Source: Bacteroidales bacterium UBA4231
Lineage (GTDB): Bacteria > Bacteroidota > Bacteroidia > Bacteroidales > UBA932
Length of the DNA stretch: 27,784 nt
Assembly (NCBI GenBank): GCA_002396335.1
Contig: DGXN01000035.1
Coordinates: 14,350-42,133, forward strand
Reading direction: 5' to 3'
In this document: piece after piece, positions 8,701 through 15,206 of the stretch
Position numbering within the stretch: the first letter of the stretch is position 1
Layout: each line of letters opens with the position of its first letter
Position numbers and translations under genes: made by a program
The notes under the pieces: model-generated
What the model was told of the DNA's origin: nothing
Seen by the model: the letters and a program-made list of their open reading frames with translations, nothing else
Database searches by the model: none

Positions 8701-9318
8701 GGCCGCAACCTGGCCATGATTTACTGCAAGGCCCCGTTCGATCCCGAGCAGGTGTCCTCCGCCGGCAACTACGGCGCCGGAATCGACCTGTTCATGATGC
8801 CTTCCACCCGGAACATCGGCTTCTCCGCCAAGGTCACCTTCGGCAGCAAGAGCAAGAAGGCCGACGTTGAGGCTCCCGCCTATGTGGCTCCTTACGTTGA
8901 ACCCAAGGTTGTGGAGAAGATCGTGGAGAAAGAAGTCGTGAAGGAAGTTCCCGTGGAGGTCGTGAAGGAAGTTGTCGTCGCTCCTAAGGGCAGTGTCTAT
9001 CAGGAGGATATCAACTTCGCGATCGGCAAGTCCAAACTCACCGAGGACGAGGCCTTCAAGCTCGGCCGCATCTTCCAGACCCTGGAAGCCTACCCGAACG
9101 CCAAGATTACCGTCACCGGTTATGCCGACACGGCTACCGGCACGGCCGAGATCAACCGCCGCCTCTCCGCCCAGCGCGTAGAGAATGTCTCCAAGAAGCT
9201 GCAGGAAGCCGGTATCCCTGCTTCCCGTATCAGCGTGAAAGTCGGTGAAGGCGACTGGGACAAGAATGCATCCCCGGAAGCCAACCGCCGCGTCACTGTC
9301 AGTATCGTTAACGAATAA
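5752..9318 (+). CDS. SusC-like TonB-dependent transporter with C-terminal OmpA domain (locus 1)
   Basis: This 1188-residue outer-membrane importer should take up oligosaccharides using TonB energy. In order it has a signal peptide (1 to ~25), a carboxypeptidase-regulatory-like domain (~30-105), a TonB box EGVVVTALG (110-118), a plug, and a large barrel ending GFSAKVTF (Phe1030). No STN signalling domain is present. SusC proteins normally stop at that last strand. Here a Val/Glu/Lys repeat linker (~1037-1079) follows, then an OmpA-like domain (1080-1188) with GYADTATG, NRRLSAQRVENV and NRRVTVSI. Asp1126 and Arg1142 match the diaminopimelate-binding pair of OmpA domains. The start at 5752 is chosen because the -7 box overlaps the longer frame and the locus 2 paralogue starts with the same MCNNSLRKV. 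The stop overlaps an AAGGAGG site serving the SusD gene. Confidence 0.95.
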   Translation: MCNNSLRKVCLVVASLFCFSVLSFGQGMNKTITGKVVDQNNEPLIGAGVVVEGQSTIGTVTDFDGNYSLTVPANAAQLRYSYIGMTDQVVDIAGRTVINITLAEDATILEGVVVTALGIKRSEKAVTYNVQKLDEKVFVTREANMVNSLAGKLAGVQINETSAGAGSETKVVMRGAKSIQNSNNALYVLDGIPLPTLSTVTPGDGYSIYDGAGLSGDGMAMLNSEDVADMSALVGPSAAALYGYKAANGILMLTSRTGEDGVHVSYSNSTTFSAPFMLPRLQNTYGAKLGQYSSWGSKMNVVQAWSINDFFQTGVNQSHTVSLSLGGKNYSTYLSAGWNGANGIIPNNNYGRYNFTARQTVDFLNNRMHLSLLGMYIKVDEQNMLAGGLYHNPLVPLYLMSPSDNLYAYAVYERFDPERNFPTQFWSANELSMQNPFWLVNRNLYNTAKNRFLAGGSLTFDITDWLDIQARVRTDYNATIAEQKFYAGSNGLFAGKYGRYYYDDMKTRQTYADVLVNLHKTFGENVFQLNGVLGASIEDYFYRGTSIGGDLLGVANLFTFTNMETGKAFTKETFRDQIQSVFATAQLGLKNMVFLDLTARNDWASPLAKADGTVKPIFYPSVGLSAILTDIFGIDSDFLTFAKVRGSYAEVGNPINRYITTSTYPVTAGVPQTNTWAAADDFRPERTKSWEVGADVRLFKSKLQINATYYNASTYDQVFTPTIPGSSTNATLYVNAGRIDNRGIELAGQFTQNIGPVEWQTNLIYTRNINKIVKLLDTEYNGIPIRSTEVSVGGSSGAKLWLTEGGQVGDLYVSGLKTDEHGFIWTSPTGAGVTAAKHDGTPATMMYAGNTAPVWTGSWRNQLSWNGITASALITARVGGVGVSLTEAALDAYGMSVRSAEARDNGGVPLNVVGDLNDTQLSLLRNSAQQYYQAISGGNGQDALGAYYVYSMTNVRLAEVSLGWQISINKLVPWIEALNLSVVGRNLAMIYCKAPFDPEQVSSAGNYGAGIDLFMMPSTRNIGFSAKVTFGSKSKKADVEAPAYVAPYVEPKVVEKIVEKEVVKEVPVEVVKEVVVAPKGSVYQEDINFAIGKSKLTEDEAFKLGRIFQTLEAYPNAKITVTGYADTATGTAEINRRLSAQRVENVSKKLQEAGIPASRISVKVGEGDWDKNASPEANRRVTVSIVNE
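8908..8988 (+). repeat. Degenerate Val-Glu-Lys codon repeat in the SusC-1 linker
   Basis: GTGGAGAAG and GTGAAGGAA-type units repeat and encode the VEKIVEKEVVKE-like linker between barrel and OmpA domain. The locus 2 linker has a different unit number and lacks the PVE interruption. Such repeats can change length by slippage. Confidence 0.6.
9163..9227 (+). repeat. 65-bp identical repeat, copy 1 (OmpA-domain coding)
   Basis: These 65 bases are identical to 20033-20097, including third codon positions, within the OmpA-domain part of the two SusC genes. A further 32 identical bases (9292-9323 versus 20162-20193) cover the gene ends and the following ribosome-binding site. Such identity suggests recent duplication or gene conversion. 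Confidence 0.85.
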
Positions 9319-9323
9319 GGAGG
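9317..9323 (+). promoter_or_regulatory. Strong Shine-Dalgarno site before SusD-1
   Basis: AAGGAGG overlaps the TAA of the SusC gene. It lies 10 bases before the ATG at 9334 and 4 bases before the ATG at 9328. The locus 2 copy has the same site 9 bases before its start, which favours 9334. Bacteroidota genes usually lack such strong sites. Confidence 0.7.
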
Positions 9324-9333
9324 CCCCATGATT

Positions 9334-10932
9334 ATGAAACAGTATTTTAACGCTATCCTTGTTGCGGTACTCACCCTGGCTATGACCGCCTGTGTGGCCG
9401 ACTTTGCGGACCGCAATACCAACCCGGAGCAGGCAACGGACGAGATGCTGGACCACGACGGTCTCAGAGTCGGTTCCCCGCTTGCCCAGATGATGGCCAA
9501 CGTCATTCCTTCCTATCAGAACAACGACCAGGAAGAATACGGCAGTGCCAACTACCAGGTTGCCCAGGGCCTGAACGGAAACATCTTCGCCAACTACGAG
9601 GGTGCCTCCAATTCCGGTTTCGCCCAGAACAACCTCTATAACCTGAACCCCGACGGCTGGTCCAAAGCCATGTTCAATGACGCCTATACCCGCGCCATCA
9701 GCCCTTGGATCGGCCTGAATGAAATCCGTGAGGAAGCGCCCGAAGCCGTGGCTTTGGCCGACATCCTGAAAGTGGCTGTGCTGAGCCGTGTGACCGACGT
9801 GTACGGTCCCATTCCTTACAGCCAGCTCACGACCGGTTCCTTGACCGTTGCCTATGATTCCCAGGAGCAGGTGTACACCCAGATGTTCAAAGAGCTGGGC
9901 GAGGCGATCGACCTGCTGAGCGCCGCCCCCAAGACGGTGTTTGCTCCGATCGCCGGCTTCGACCGCGTCTTTTACGGTGACGCCGTAAAGTGGATCCAGT
10001 TCGCCAACACGCTCCGTCTGCGCCTGGCTACCCGTGTCGCTTATGTGAACGAGGAGTTGTACAAGAGCGAAGCGGCTGCCGCCCTCGCCAACGAGAACGG
10101 CCTTCTCACCGAGAACGCCATGCTCCACAAGGGCTCCGGCGCGTGGGAGAACCCCATCTTCGTGATTGAATACAATTTCAATGACGGCGACGCCAAAGCC
10201 GGTGCCACCATCGTCACTTACATGAACAGCTACAGTGATCCCCGCCGCCCCGCTTTCTTCACGGCCGGCTCCGACGGCAATTACTATGGCGTGCGCATGG
10301 GTGCCACGGTGAGCACGGACTATCCCAAGTCCACCCTCTGGTCCAAAGTCAAGTGCACCAACGACGACCCGCTCCTGTGGATGTCCGGTGCCGAAAGCTT
10401 CTTCCTGAAGGCCGAATACTACCTGCGCACGGGCGACGCCGCCCAGGCTCAGGAAAACTACGAGGCCGGTGTCCAAAAGTCCTTTGAACTGTGGGGCGTG
10501 AGCGGTGCCGACACCTATCTCGCCGTTACCGATCCTGTGGGGACCTACACCGACCCGGTTACCTCCGGCAACTCTTACAACACGGCGCTCACCGCCGTCT
10601 CTGTCGCTTGGGACAGCCAGAGCGAGGATGAAGGCCATCTGGAGCAGATCATCACCCAGAAGTATCTGGCCGGCTTCCCGGAAGGCGAAGAGGCCTGGGC
10701 CGAATTCCGCCGTACCGGTTATCCCCGTGTCATTCCTGTCCGTACCAACAACAGCGGCGGTACCATCAATACCGACTTGCAGGTACGTCGTCTGCCTTAT
10801 CCCATCGAGGAATCCCAGGCCAATGGTGCCAACCTCACCTCAGGCATCGCCCTCCTTCGCCAGGAATCTGCAAACAATGGCGGAGACAATGGCGGCACCC
10901 GTCTGTGGTGGGACAAGAATCCCCGTTTCTAA
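9334..10932 (+). CDS. SusD-like surface glycan-binding lipoprotein (locus 1)
   Basis: This 532-residue outer-membrane lipoprotein should form the lid of the SusC transporter and bind the incoming glycan. The signal peptide ends in the lipobox MTAC (Cys20), followed by acidic residues as in surface-exported Bacteroidota lipoproteins. It belongs to the SusD-like group whose mature end starts with ADFADRNTNPEQAT. Shared signatures with the locus 2 copy are VYGPIPYS, YDSQEQVYTQMF, KWIQFANTLRLRLATR, EAWAEFRRTGYP and the C-terminal TRLWWD. An upstream in-frame ATG at 9328 would add two residues; the ribosome-binding-site spacing favours 9334. It follows the SusC gene by 15 bases and precedes the GH18 gene by 13 bases. 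Confidence 0.94.
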   Translation: MKQYFNAILVAVLTLAMTACVADFADRNTNPEQATDEMLDHDGLRVGSPLAQMMANVIPSYQNNDQEEYGSANYQVAQGLNGNIFANYEGASNSGFAQNNLYNLNPDGWSKAMFNDAYTRAISPWIGLNEIREEAPEAVALADILKVAVLSRVTDVYGPIPYSQLTTGSLTVAYDSQEQVYTQMFKELGEAIDLLSAAPKTVFAPIAGFDRVFYGDAVKWIQFANTLRLRLATRVAYVNEELYKSEAAAALANENGLLTENAMLHKGSGAWENPIFVIEYNFNDGDAKAGATIVTYMNSYSDPRRPAFFTAGSDGNYYGVRMGATVSTDYPKSTLWSKVKCTNDDPLLWMSGAESFFLKAEYYLRTGDAAQAQENYEAGVQKSFELWGVSGADTYLAVTDPVGTYTDPVTSGNSYNTALTAVSVAWDSQSEDEGHLEQIITQKYLAGFPEGEEAWAEFRRTGYPRVIPVRTNNSGGTINTDLQVRRLPYPIEESQANGANLTSGIALLRQESANNGGDNGGTRLWWDKNPRF

Positions 10933-10945
10933 ACGTGATTGAACG

Positions 10946-12199
10946 ATGAAAAAGACAATCATTACCCTGGCCCTCGCAGCCTTCACGATCGGCACTTTCT
11001 CCCGCTGTACGGTAGATCCCGTGCCTTTTGACATGCAGCCGGCCTTGCAATACACGGACGACTATTATGCAGCCCTCCGTGCTTACAAAGAGAGCGACCA
11101 CTCCATCGCCTACATCTTCTTCGGCGACTATGGTACGCCCTATTCTCCCGCTTTCCGCTTTGCCGGTATTCCGGATTCCGTGGACGTGGTGAACCTCTGG
11201 GGCGGTTTCCCCAAGAAGGGCACCCTGGACTACGACGAGATGCATGCGATGCGGAAACTCAAGGGCACCAAGGTGGTAGCCTGTAAGATTATCCGCCTTG
11301 CCCCGAGCAGGGTGAACTACTACAGCCAGTCCTGGGCCAAGCAGGCCAAGATTCCGGTGTTCATGAATGCGTACAATGCTACATACGGCACGGAGTATGA
11401 CGCCAATTACACCGCTGTCTACGAGTCCACGTACCAAACGCTCATCGACGCCGAAAAGTCACCGGAAGACGCAGCGAAAGAAGCGGCCGAATCGGCTGCC
11501 GATGCCGCTGCCGCCGCTGCCGAGACCGCTGCCCTGAGCGCCGGCATCACTGCCTTGAGGGCTGACATGATGGCCAACCCCACCCGCACGCTGGTTTCCG
11601 GCAGTGAGGAAGACGGCGACGCTGTCTATGAGTATCCCGAGTGGTGCGTTTTCGCCGCCGACTATCTCCTGATGGAAGTCTGGGAGAACGACATCGACGG
11701 GTACGACCTGGACTGGGAACCGGAAGGCGACGCCCTGGACGGCGACCGCTTCCTGACGTTCCTCCAGTATCTGGCCCAGTATCTTGGCCCCCTCTCTGAC
11801 GACCCCTCGAAACTCCTGATCATCGACCGCAACACCCGTTTCATGAACGGTCCGCAGTATGCCAAGTATTGCAACTACTGGATCCATCAGAAATACGGCG
11901 GCACCGGCGGAGCTTCCCGTACTACCGACAGCGACTACCCGCTTACCGACGACCCCTCCACCGGCTGGACCAATTCCCAGATTATCGTGTGTGAGAACGT
12001 AGGTGACACATGGACCACGGGCGGTCGCATTGAAGAGTTCGCCGCTTTCAATCCTTCACAGGGTGGCCGCAAGGGCGGGTTCGCCGCTTTCCACGGCCAG
12101 CGTGACTACAACACCACTGAATCCGGTGCCGACAAGGATATGCCTTACGGGCACATCCGCCGCGCCATCCAGATCCAGAATCCTTCAGTAACCGAGTAA
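10946..12199 (+). CDS. GH18 endo-beta-N-acetylglucosaminidase-like enzyme with Ala-rich insert (locus 1)
   Basis: This 417-residue glycoside hydrolase family 18 protein has the catalytic motif DGYDLDWE (Asp251 to Glu258), with Asp256 as the assisting residue and Glu258 as the acid. Upstream it has YYAALRAYKESDHSIAYIFFGDYG and the GIPDSVDVVNLWGG signature of the Bacteroidota GH18 group that contains BT3987. That family cuts the chitobiose core of N-glycans; the substrate here is inferred. Compared with the locus 2 paralogue it carries about 75 extra residues before the catalytic strand, including a run of Ala and Glu at ~172-200 that looks like one long helix. The signal peptide ends FSRC; Arg just before the putative lipidated Cys21 is unusual, so lipidation is less certain than for the neighbours. 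C-terminal GGFAAFHGQRDYNTTES is shared with the paralogue. Confidence 0.9.
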   Translation: MKKTIITLALAAFTIGTFSRCTVDPVPFDMQPALQYTDDYYAALRAYKESDHSIAYIFFGDYGTPYSPAFRFAGIPDSVDVVNLWGGFPKKGTLDYDEMHAMRKLKGTKVVACKIIRLAPSRVNYYSQSWAKQAKIPVFMNAYNATYGTEYDANYTAVYESTYQTLIDAEKSPEDAAKEAAESAADAAAAAAETAALSAGITALRADMMANPTRTLVSGSEEDGDAVYEYPEWCVFAADYLLMEVWENDIDGYDLDWEPEGDALDGDRFLTFLQYLAQYLGPLSDDPSKLLIIDRNTRFMNGPQYAKYCNYWIHQKYGGTGGASRTTDSDYPLTDDPSTGWTNSQIIVCENVGDTWTTGGRIEEFAAFNPSQGGRKGGFAAFHGQRDYNTTESGADKDMPYGHIRRAIQIQNPSVTE

Positions 12200-12211
12200 A
12201 ACAGGAAGGAA

Positions 12212-13291
12212 ATGAAAAAGATTATCACTTTACTCCTGCCCGTCGCGGCGCTTCTTTTCGCTTCCTGCGAGCAGAATCAGAACTTCCAGAAGGTGGTCGA
12301 AGCCCCCGCGACCCTGGTCTACGTGGCCGAGGCCGGCATCGACACGCCCCAGCGCTCCAATATTGTGGTGATTCCCACCGGATACATCACCCTGGAGAAA
12401 TTCTATCAGGTGAACGTGAATACCAGCTACCATGTTCCCGCCACCGCCACCCTGACGGTGAGCGCCGACGATGTAGCCGTTTACAACAAAGCCAAAGGAA
12501 CCTCCTACAAGATTCTCCCGGCGGAAAACCTGAGCGTGAGCGCTTATGTGAAACCCGCTCCCGTGGAGAAAGAGGATACCGGCGACGAAACTACGGAACC
12601 GGAACCCGAAGTGGAGGAACCTTTCGTTCCCAGCAGCTCCGCCACCGTGCACATTGCCGAGAACGAGCGCCTTTCCACGGAATATGTCCGCTTCCGTCTG
12701 GGCGGTGACATTTCCGGCCTCACGGACGAGAACTACCTGGTTCCCCTCCGTCTGGAGTGCCAGGAACTGGACCTCTCCCAGAAGCGCAACGTGCTGTATG
12801 TCGTGGTGAACATCACCGAGAAACTGGTGAAACCCATCGAGTCCGTGGACGACATTGACGGCTCGCTGGTGACCGCCCGTACCGGCTGGACCGCCACTAC
12901 TTCCGACGGCATTACCAATCTTGGGAACATCTTCACCAGTTCCAACACTTCCGGTGCCACTTTCCCGTCCGACAATCCGCTCACCTTTACGGTGGACATG
13001 AAGGCGGTCCACAATGTGGCCGGCATCAAGCTCCTTTCCATGTATGCTTCCTATGGCTACACGGATGTAATTATCACGAAGATAGCTTACAGCACGGACG
13101 GGGAGAACTACGAGGAGATGGAAATTGACCAGGAAGAGGACCTGTACATCGGCTCCGACATGGGTGCCAATGTGGGTTTCTACGTCCCGCTCGAGATGCA
13201 GTATGTGAAGGTGACTGCTGCGGTACGTCTGTACCTGGGCAGCCAATACGGCACCTACCGTCGTCTTGTGCAGTTTTACATTTACGAATAA
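12212..13291 (+). CDS. DUF1735 plus discoidin-like (F5/8 type C) lipoprotein, putative surface glycan-binding protein
   Basis: This 359-residue lipoprotein has a clear lipobox FASC (Cys19). Residues ~28-205 form a DUF1735-type Ig-like region; its typical elements are YNKAKGTSYKILP and GDISGLTDENYLVPLRL. Residues ~213-359 look like a discoidin/F5-8 type C carbohydrate-binding module, with GWTATTSDG, the strand pattern TFTVDMKAVHNVAGIKL, and AYSTDGENYEEM. The DUF1735 part is interrupted by an acidic, proline-rich stretch (~115-140) that is likely a flexible loop. In related N-glycan loci such proteins bind the glycan at the cell surface next to GH18. It begins 12 bases after the GH18 stop, with AGGAAGGA just upstream of the ATG. 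Confidence 0.85.
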   Translation: MKKIITLLLPVAALLFASCEQNQNFQKVVEAPATLVYVAEAGIDTPQRSNIVVIPTGYITLEKFYQVNVNTSYHVPATATLTVSADDVAVYNKAKGTSYKILPAENLSVSAYVKPAPVEKEDTGDETTEPEPEVEEPFVPSSSATVHIAENERLSTEYVRFRLGGDISGLTDENYLVPLRLECQELDLSQKRNVLYVVVNITEKLVKPIESVDDIDGSLVTARTGWTATTSDGITNLGNIFTSSNTSGATFPSDNPLTFTVDMKAVHNVAGIKLLSMYASYGYTDVIITKIAYSTDGENYEEMEIDQEEDLYIGSDMGANVGFYVPLEMQYVKVTAAVRLYLGSQYGTYRRLVQFYIYE

Positions 13292-13306
13292 ATCAGGAAC
13301 ACGAAT

Positions 13307-14467
13307 ATGAAAAAAGTATTGAATACCCTGGCCGTCCTGGCCTTGCTGACGGGTTGCCAGAAATCCATCGGCTATCAGGATGTGCTGTATTTCACGGGTT
13401 CCGAGGCTTCCTCTGAAGTGTCCCTGTATGTGGACGGCCCTACCGACGCCTCCTTCACGGTCACTTCTTCCGCCCTGGCAAAGGAAGATGTGAAAGTGGA
13501 CGTGGTGATTGACGAAGCGGCTGTGGACACGTACAACCAGATTAACGGAACCTCGTTCCAGATGCTTCCTTCCGACAGCTACAAGCTGGAGAACGGGCAG
13601 GTGACCATTCCTGCCAAGGGGAATGTGTCGTCGGCCTTTACCCTGTCCATCATTTCCCAGGACAGTTTTGAGGAAGGGGTTACGTACTGCGTCCCGTTCA
13701 AGATCAAGAGCGCGTCCAACGGACAGGCTCCCATCGTGGGGAACGAGTACATGTATGCCATCCTCAAATCCGTCATCCATACCACAGGCGTGGACTTCAA
13801 CCAGCGGGGCTATCTGACCGTTCCCACCATGCTGCACAAGTCCTCCCTGAGTGATATGGGCGCCTGTACGATGGAAATCCGCGTGAAGCCCGAAGGCTGG
13901 CAGAGCCGGAACCCGTATATCTCCACCCTGATCGGCGTGGAAGAGAACTTCCTGCTCCGTTTCGGTGACATCTCCTGCGATCCCAACCAGTTGCAGCTGG
14001 CCGGCCGCGGCGTGTCCATCACCTCCCAGACGCACTTCGACCTGAACACCTGGTACCACATTGCCATCGTGGACGACGGCTCCACCGCCCGTCTGTATGT
14101 GAACGGCGTGCTGGATACCGAGGTCTCTTCGGCCGGCAAGAGCGCCATCAACCTGGCCTGGGACTGGGCCGGCGGTTTCCACATCGGCTATTCTTCCGAC
14201 GGCCGTCAGCTGGACGGTGTGCTGAGTGAAGCCCGCGTCTGGAACCGCGCCCTCTCCGCCGTGGAACTCATGAACAACCAGTGCATTATCTCCGACCCCA
14301 AGAAGGCCGCTGCCGAAGACGCCCTGGTTGCCTACTGGAAACTGGACGAGACGGTGGTCAAGGGCACCAACACGGTGTTCGAGGACCTGACCGGAAACGG
14401 TTATGATGCGGTTGTCTCCAGCAGTTATGCCATCGTCGAAGGTGTAGCCTGTCCTATCCTTGACTAG
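13307..14467 (+). CDS. DUF1735 plus LamG-like lipoprotein, putative surface glycan-binding protein
   Basis: The product has 386 residues with lipobox LTGC (Cys17). Residues ~22-155 are DUF1735-like (YNQINGTSFQMLPSDSYKL, then FEEGVTYCVPFKI). Residues ~165-380 are a LamG/concanavalin-A-like jelly roll of the Laminin_G_3 type. Its hallmarks are TMEIRVKPE, NTWYHIAIVDDGSTARLYVNG, GVLSEARVWNRALS and LVAYWKLDE. Such modules bind glycans; BT3986 of the B. thetaiotaomicron high-mannose locus is described as having a similar build (from memory). It follows the discoidin-like gene by 15 bases and overlaps the DUF1573 gene start by 8 bases. Confidence 0.87.
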   Translation: MKKVLNTLAVLALLTGCQKSIGYQDVLYFTGSEASSEVSLYVDGPTDASFTVTSSALAKEDVKVDVVIDEAAVDTYNQINGTSFQMLPSDSYKLENGQVTIPAKGNVSSAFTLSIISQDSFEEGVTYCVPFKIKSASNGQAPIVGNEYMYAILKSVIHTTGVDFNQRGYLTVPTMLHKSSLSDMGACTMEIRVKPEGWQSRNPYISTLIGVEENFLLRFGDISCDPNQLQLAGRGVSITSQTHFDLNTWYHIAIVDDGSTARLYVNGVLDTEVSSAGKSAINLAWDWAGGFHIGYSSDGRQLDGVLSEARVWNRALSAVELMNNQCIISDPKKAAAEDALVAYWKLDETVVKGTNTVFEDLTGNGYDAVVSSSYAIVEGVACPILD

Positions 14468-15194
14468 TAACAAGCTCATATTGTGCCTTTTGGCGGGTTT
14501 TTCCTGGGTGGTTTCCTCTGCCCGGGAGAAAGACGCCCGTCTGCTGCTCTTTACGCCCTCCACCATTGAAATTGACACCGTCCGCTACGACGGCGGCCCC
14601 GTGGAGGTGACCTTCTCTTTCCAGAATGTTTCCGGCAAGCCGGTGACCCTCCTGGATGTCCGCCCGCAGTGCGGCTGCACCGTCCCGGTGTATTCCCGCA
14701 GCGCCGTGGGGCCCGGAAAGAAGGGGACTGTGAAGGTGACTTTCGACCCTTCCCAGACCTACGGAGAGCAGAAACGCTACCTGACAGTGGTGTCTACCAA
14801 CGGCGATTACCGCAAACTGAACACCATCCAGGTGCACGGGTATGTCCGGCGGGACCAGACGCCGTCCGAAATCCGTTTCCCTTTCCATCTGGGAGCGGGA
14901 ATCCGGACCGAGCTGGAAACCGTGGGGCTTCGCCGGCGCACCGCCGGGGAAGTGGTCCGTCGCAGCATTGTCCTGTACAATGACTCCCAGGTGCCGGTGA
15001 CGCTTTCCTGGAAAAGCAGCCGCCGCGTGAAAGGGGAGTTGGGCCGGAAGACCCTTGCTCCCGGCGAGCGCACCACGCTGGAGGTCAGCTATAAGACAAA
15101 GGGCCTCCCGAGCGGTGAATTCACCGACCGGATCGTGATCCGGGCCGACGGGAAAGCCCTCAGCCCCATCCTGCTGAAAGGTACGATAGAATAA
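14460..15194 (+). CDS. DUF1573 periplasmic protein, two Ig-like domains
   Basis: The product has 244 residues. It begins with a signal peptide without a lipobox cysteine at the cleavage site (cut probably after VVSSA, residue ~21), so it should be soluble in the periplasm. Residues ~30-130 are a DUF1573 domain with the family signature PQCGCTVP (Cys71 and Cys73) and PGKKGTVKVTFDPS. A second Ig-like repeat (~135-244) has LYNDSQVPVTLSW and LAPGERTTLEVSYKT. The function of DUF1573 is unknown. The start is TTG at 14460, inside the end of the upstream gene, because no ATG or GTG start retains the whole signal peptide. The 8-base overlap suggests coupled translation. The other locus ends with a shorter DUF1573 gene in the same position. 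Confidence 0.82.
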   Translation: MTSNKLILCLLAGFSWVVSSAREKDARLLLFTPSTIEIDTVRYDGGPVEVTFSFQNVSGKPVTLLDVRPQCGCTVPVYSRSAVGPGKKGTVKVTFDPSQTYGEQKRYLTVVSTNGDYRKLNTIQVHGYVRRDQTPSEIRFPFHLGAGIRTELETVGLRRRTAGEVVRRSIVLYNDSQVPVTLSWKSSRRVKGELGRKTLAPGERTTLEVSYKTKGLPSGEFTDRIVIRADGKALSPILLKGTIE

Positions 15195-15206
15195 CAAGAT
15201 GAAATT

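Noticed and set aside
8908..8988. Possible CRISPR-like or microsatellite array in the SusC linkers
   Set aside because: The units are in frame, degenerate and protein-coding, with no spacers.
5767..10638. A very long open frame on the minus strand opposite SusC-1 and SusD-1, and similar ones at 16679-20197 and 22850-26023
   Set aside because: They mirror the GC-rich codon use of the plus-strand genes. They run across the gene boundary between SusC and SusD, are low-complexity in Gly/His/Val, and show no recognisable domain or promoter.
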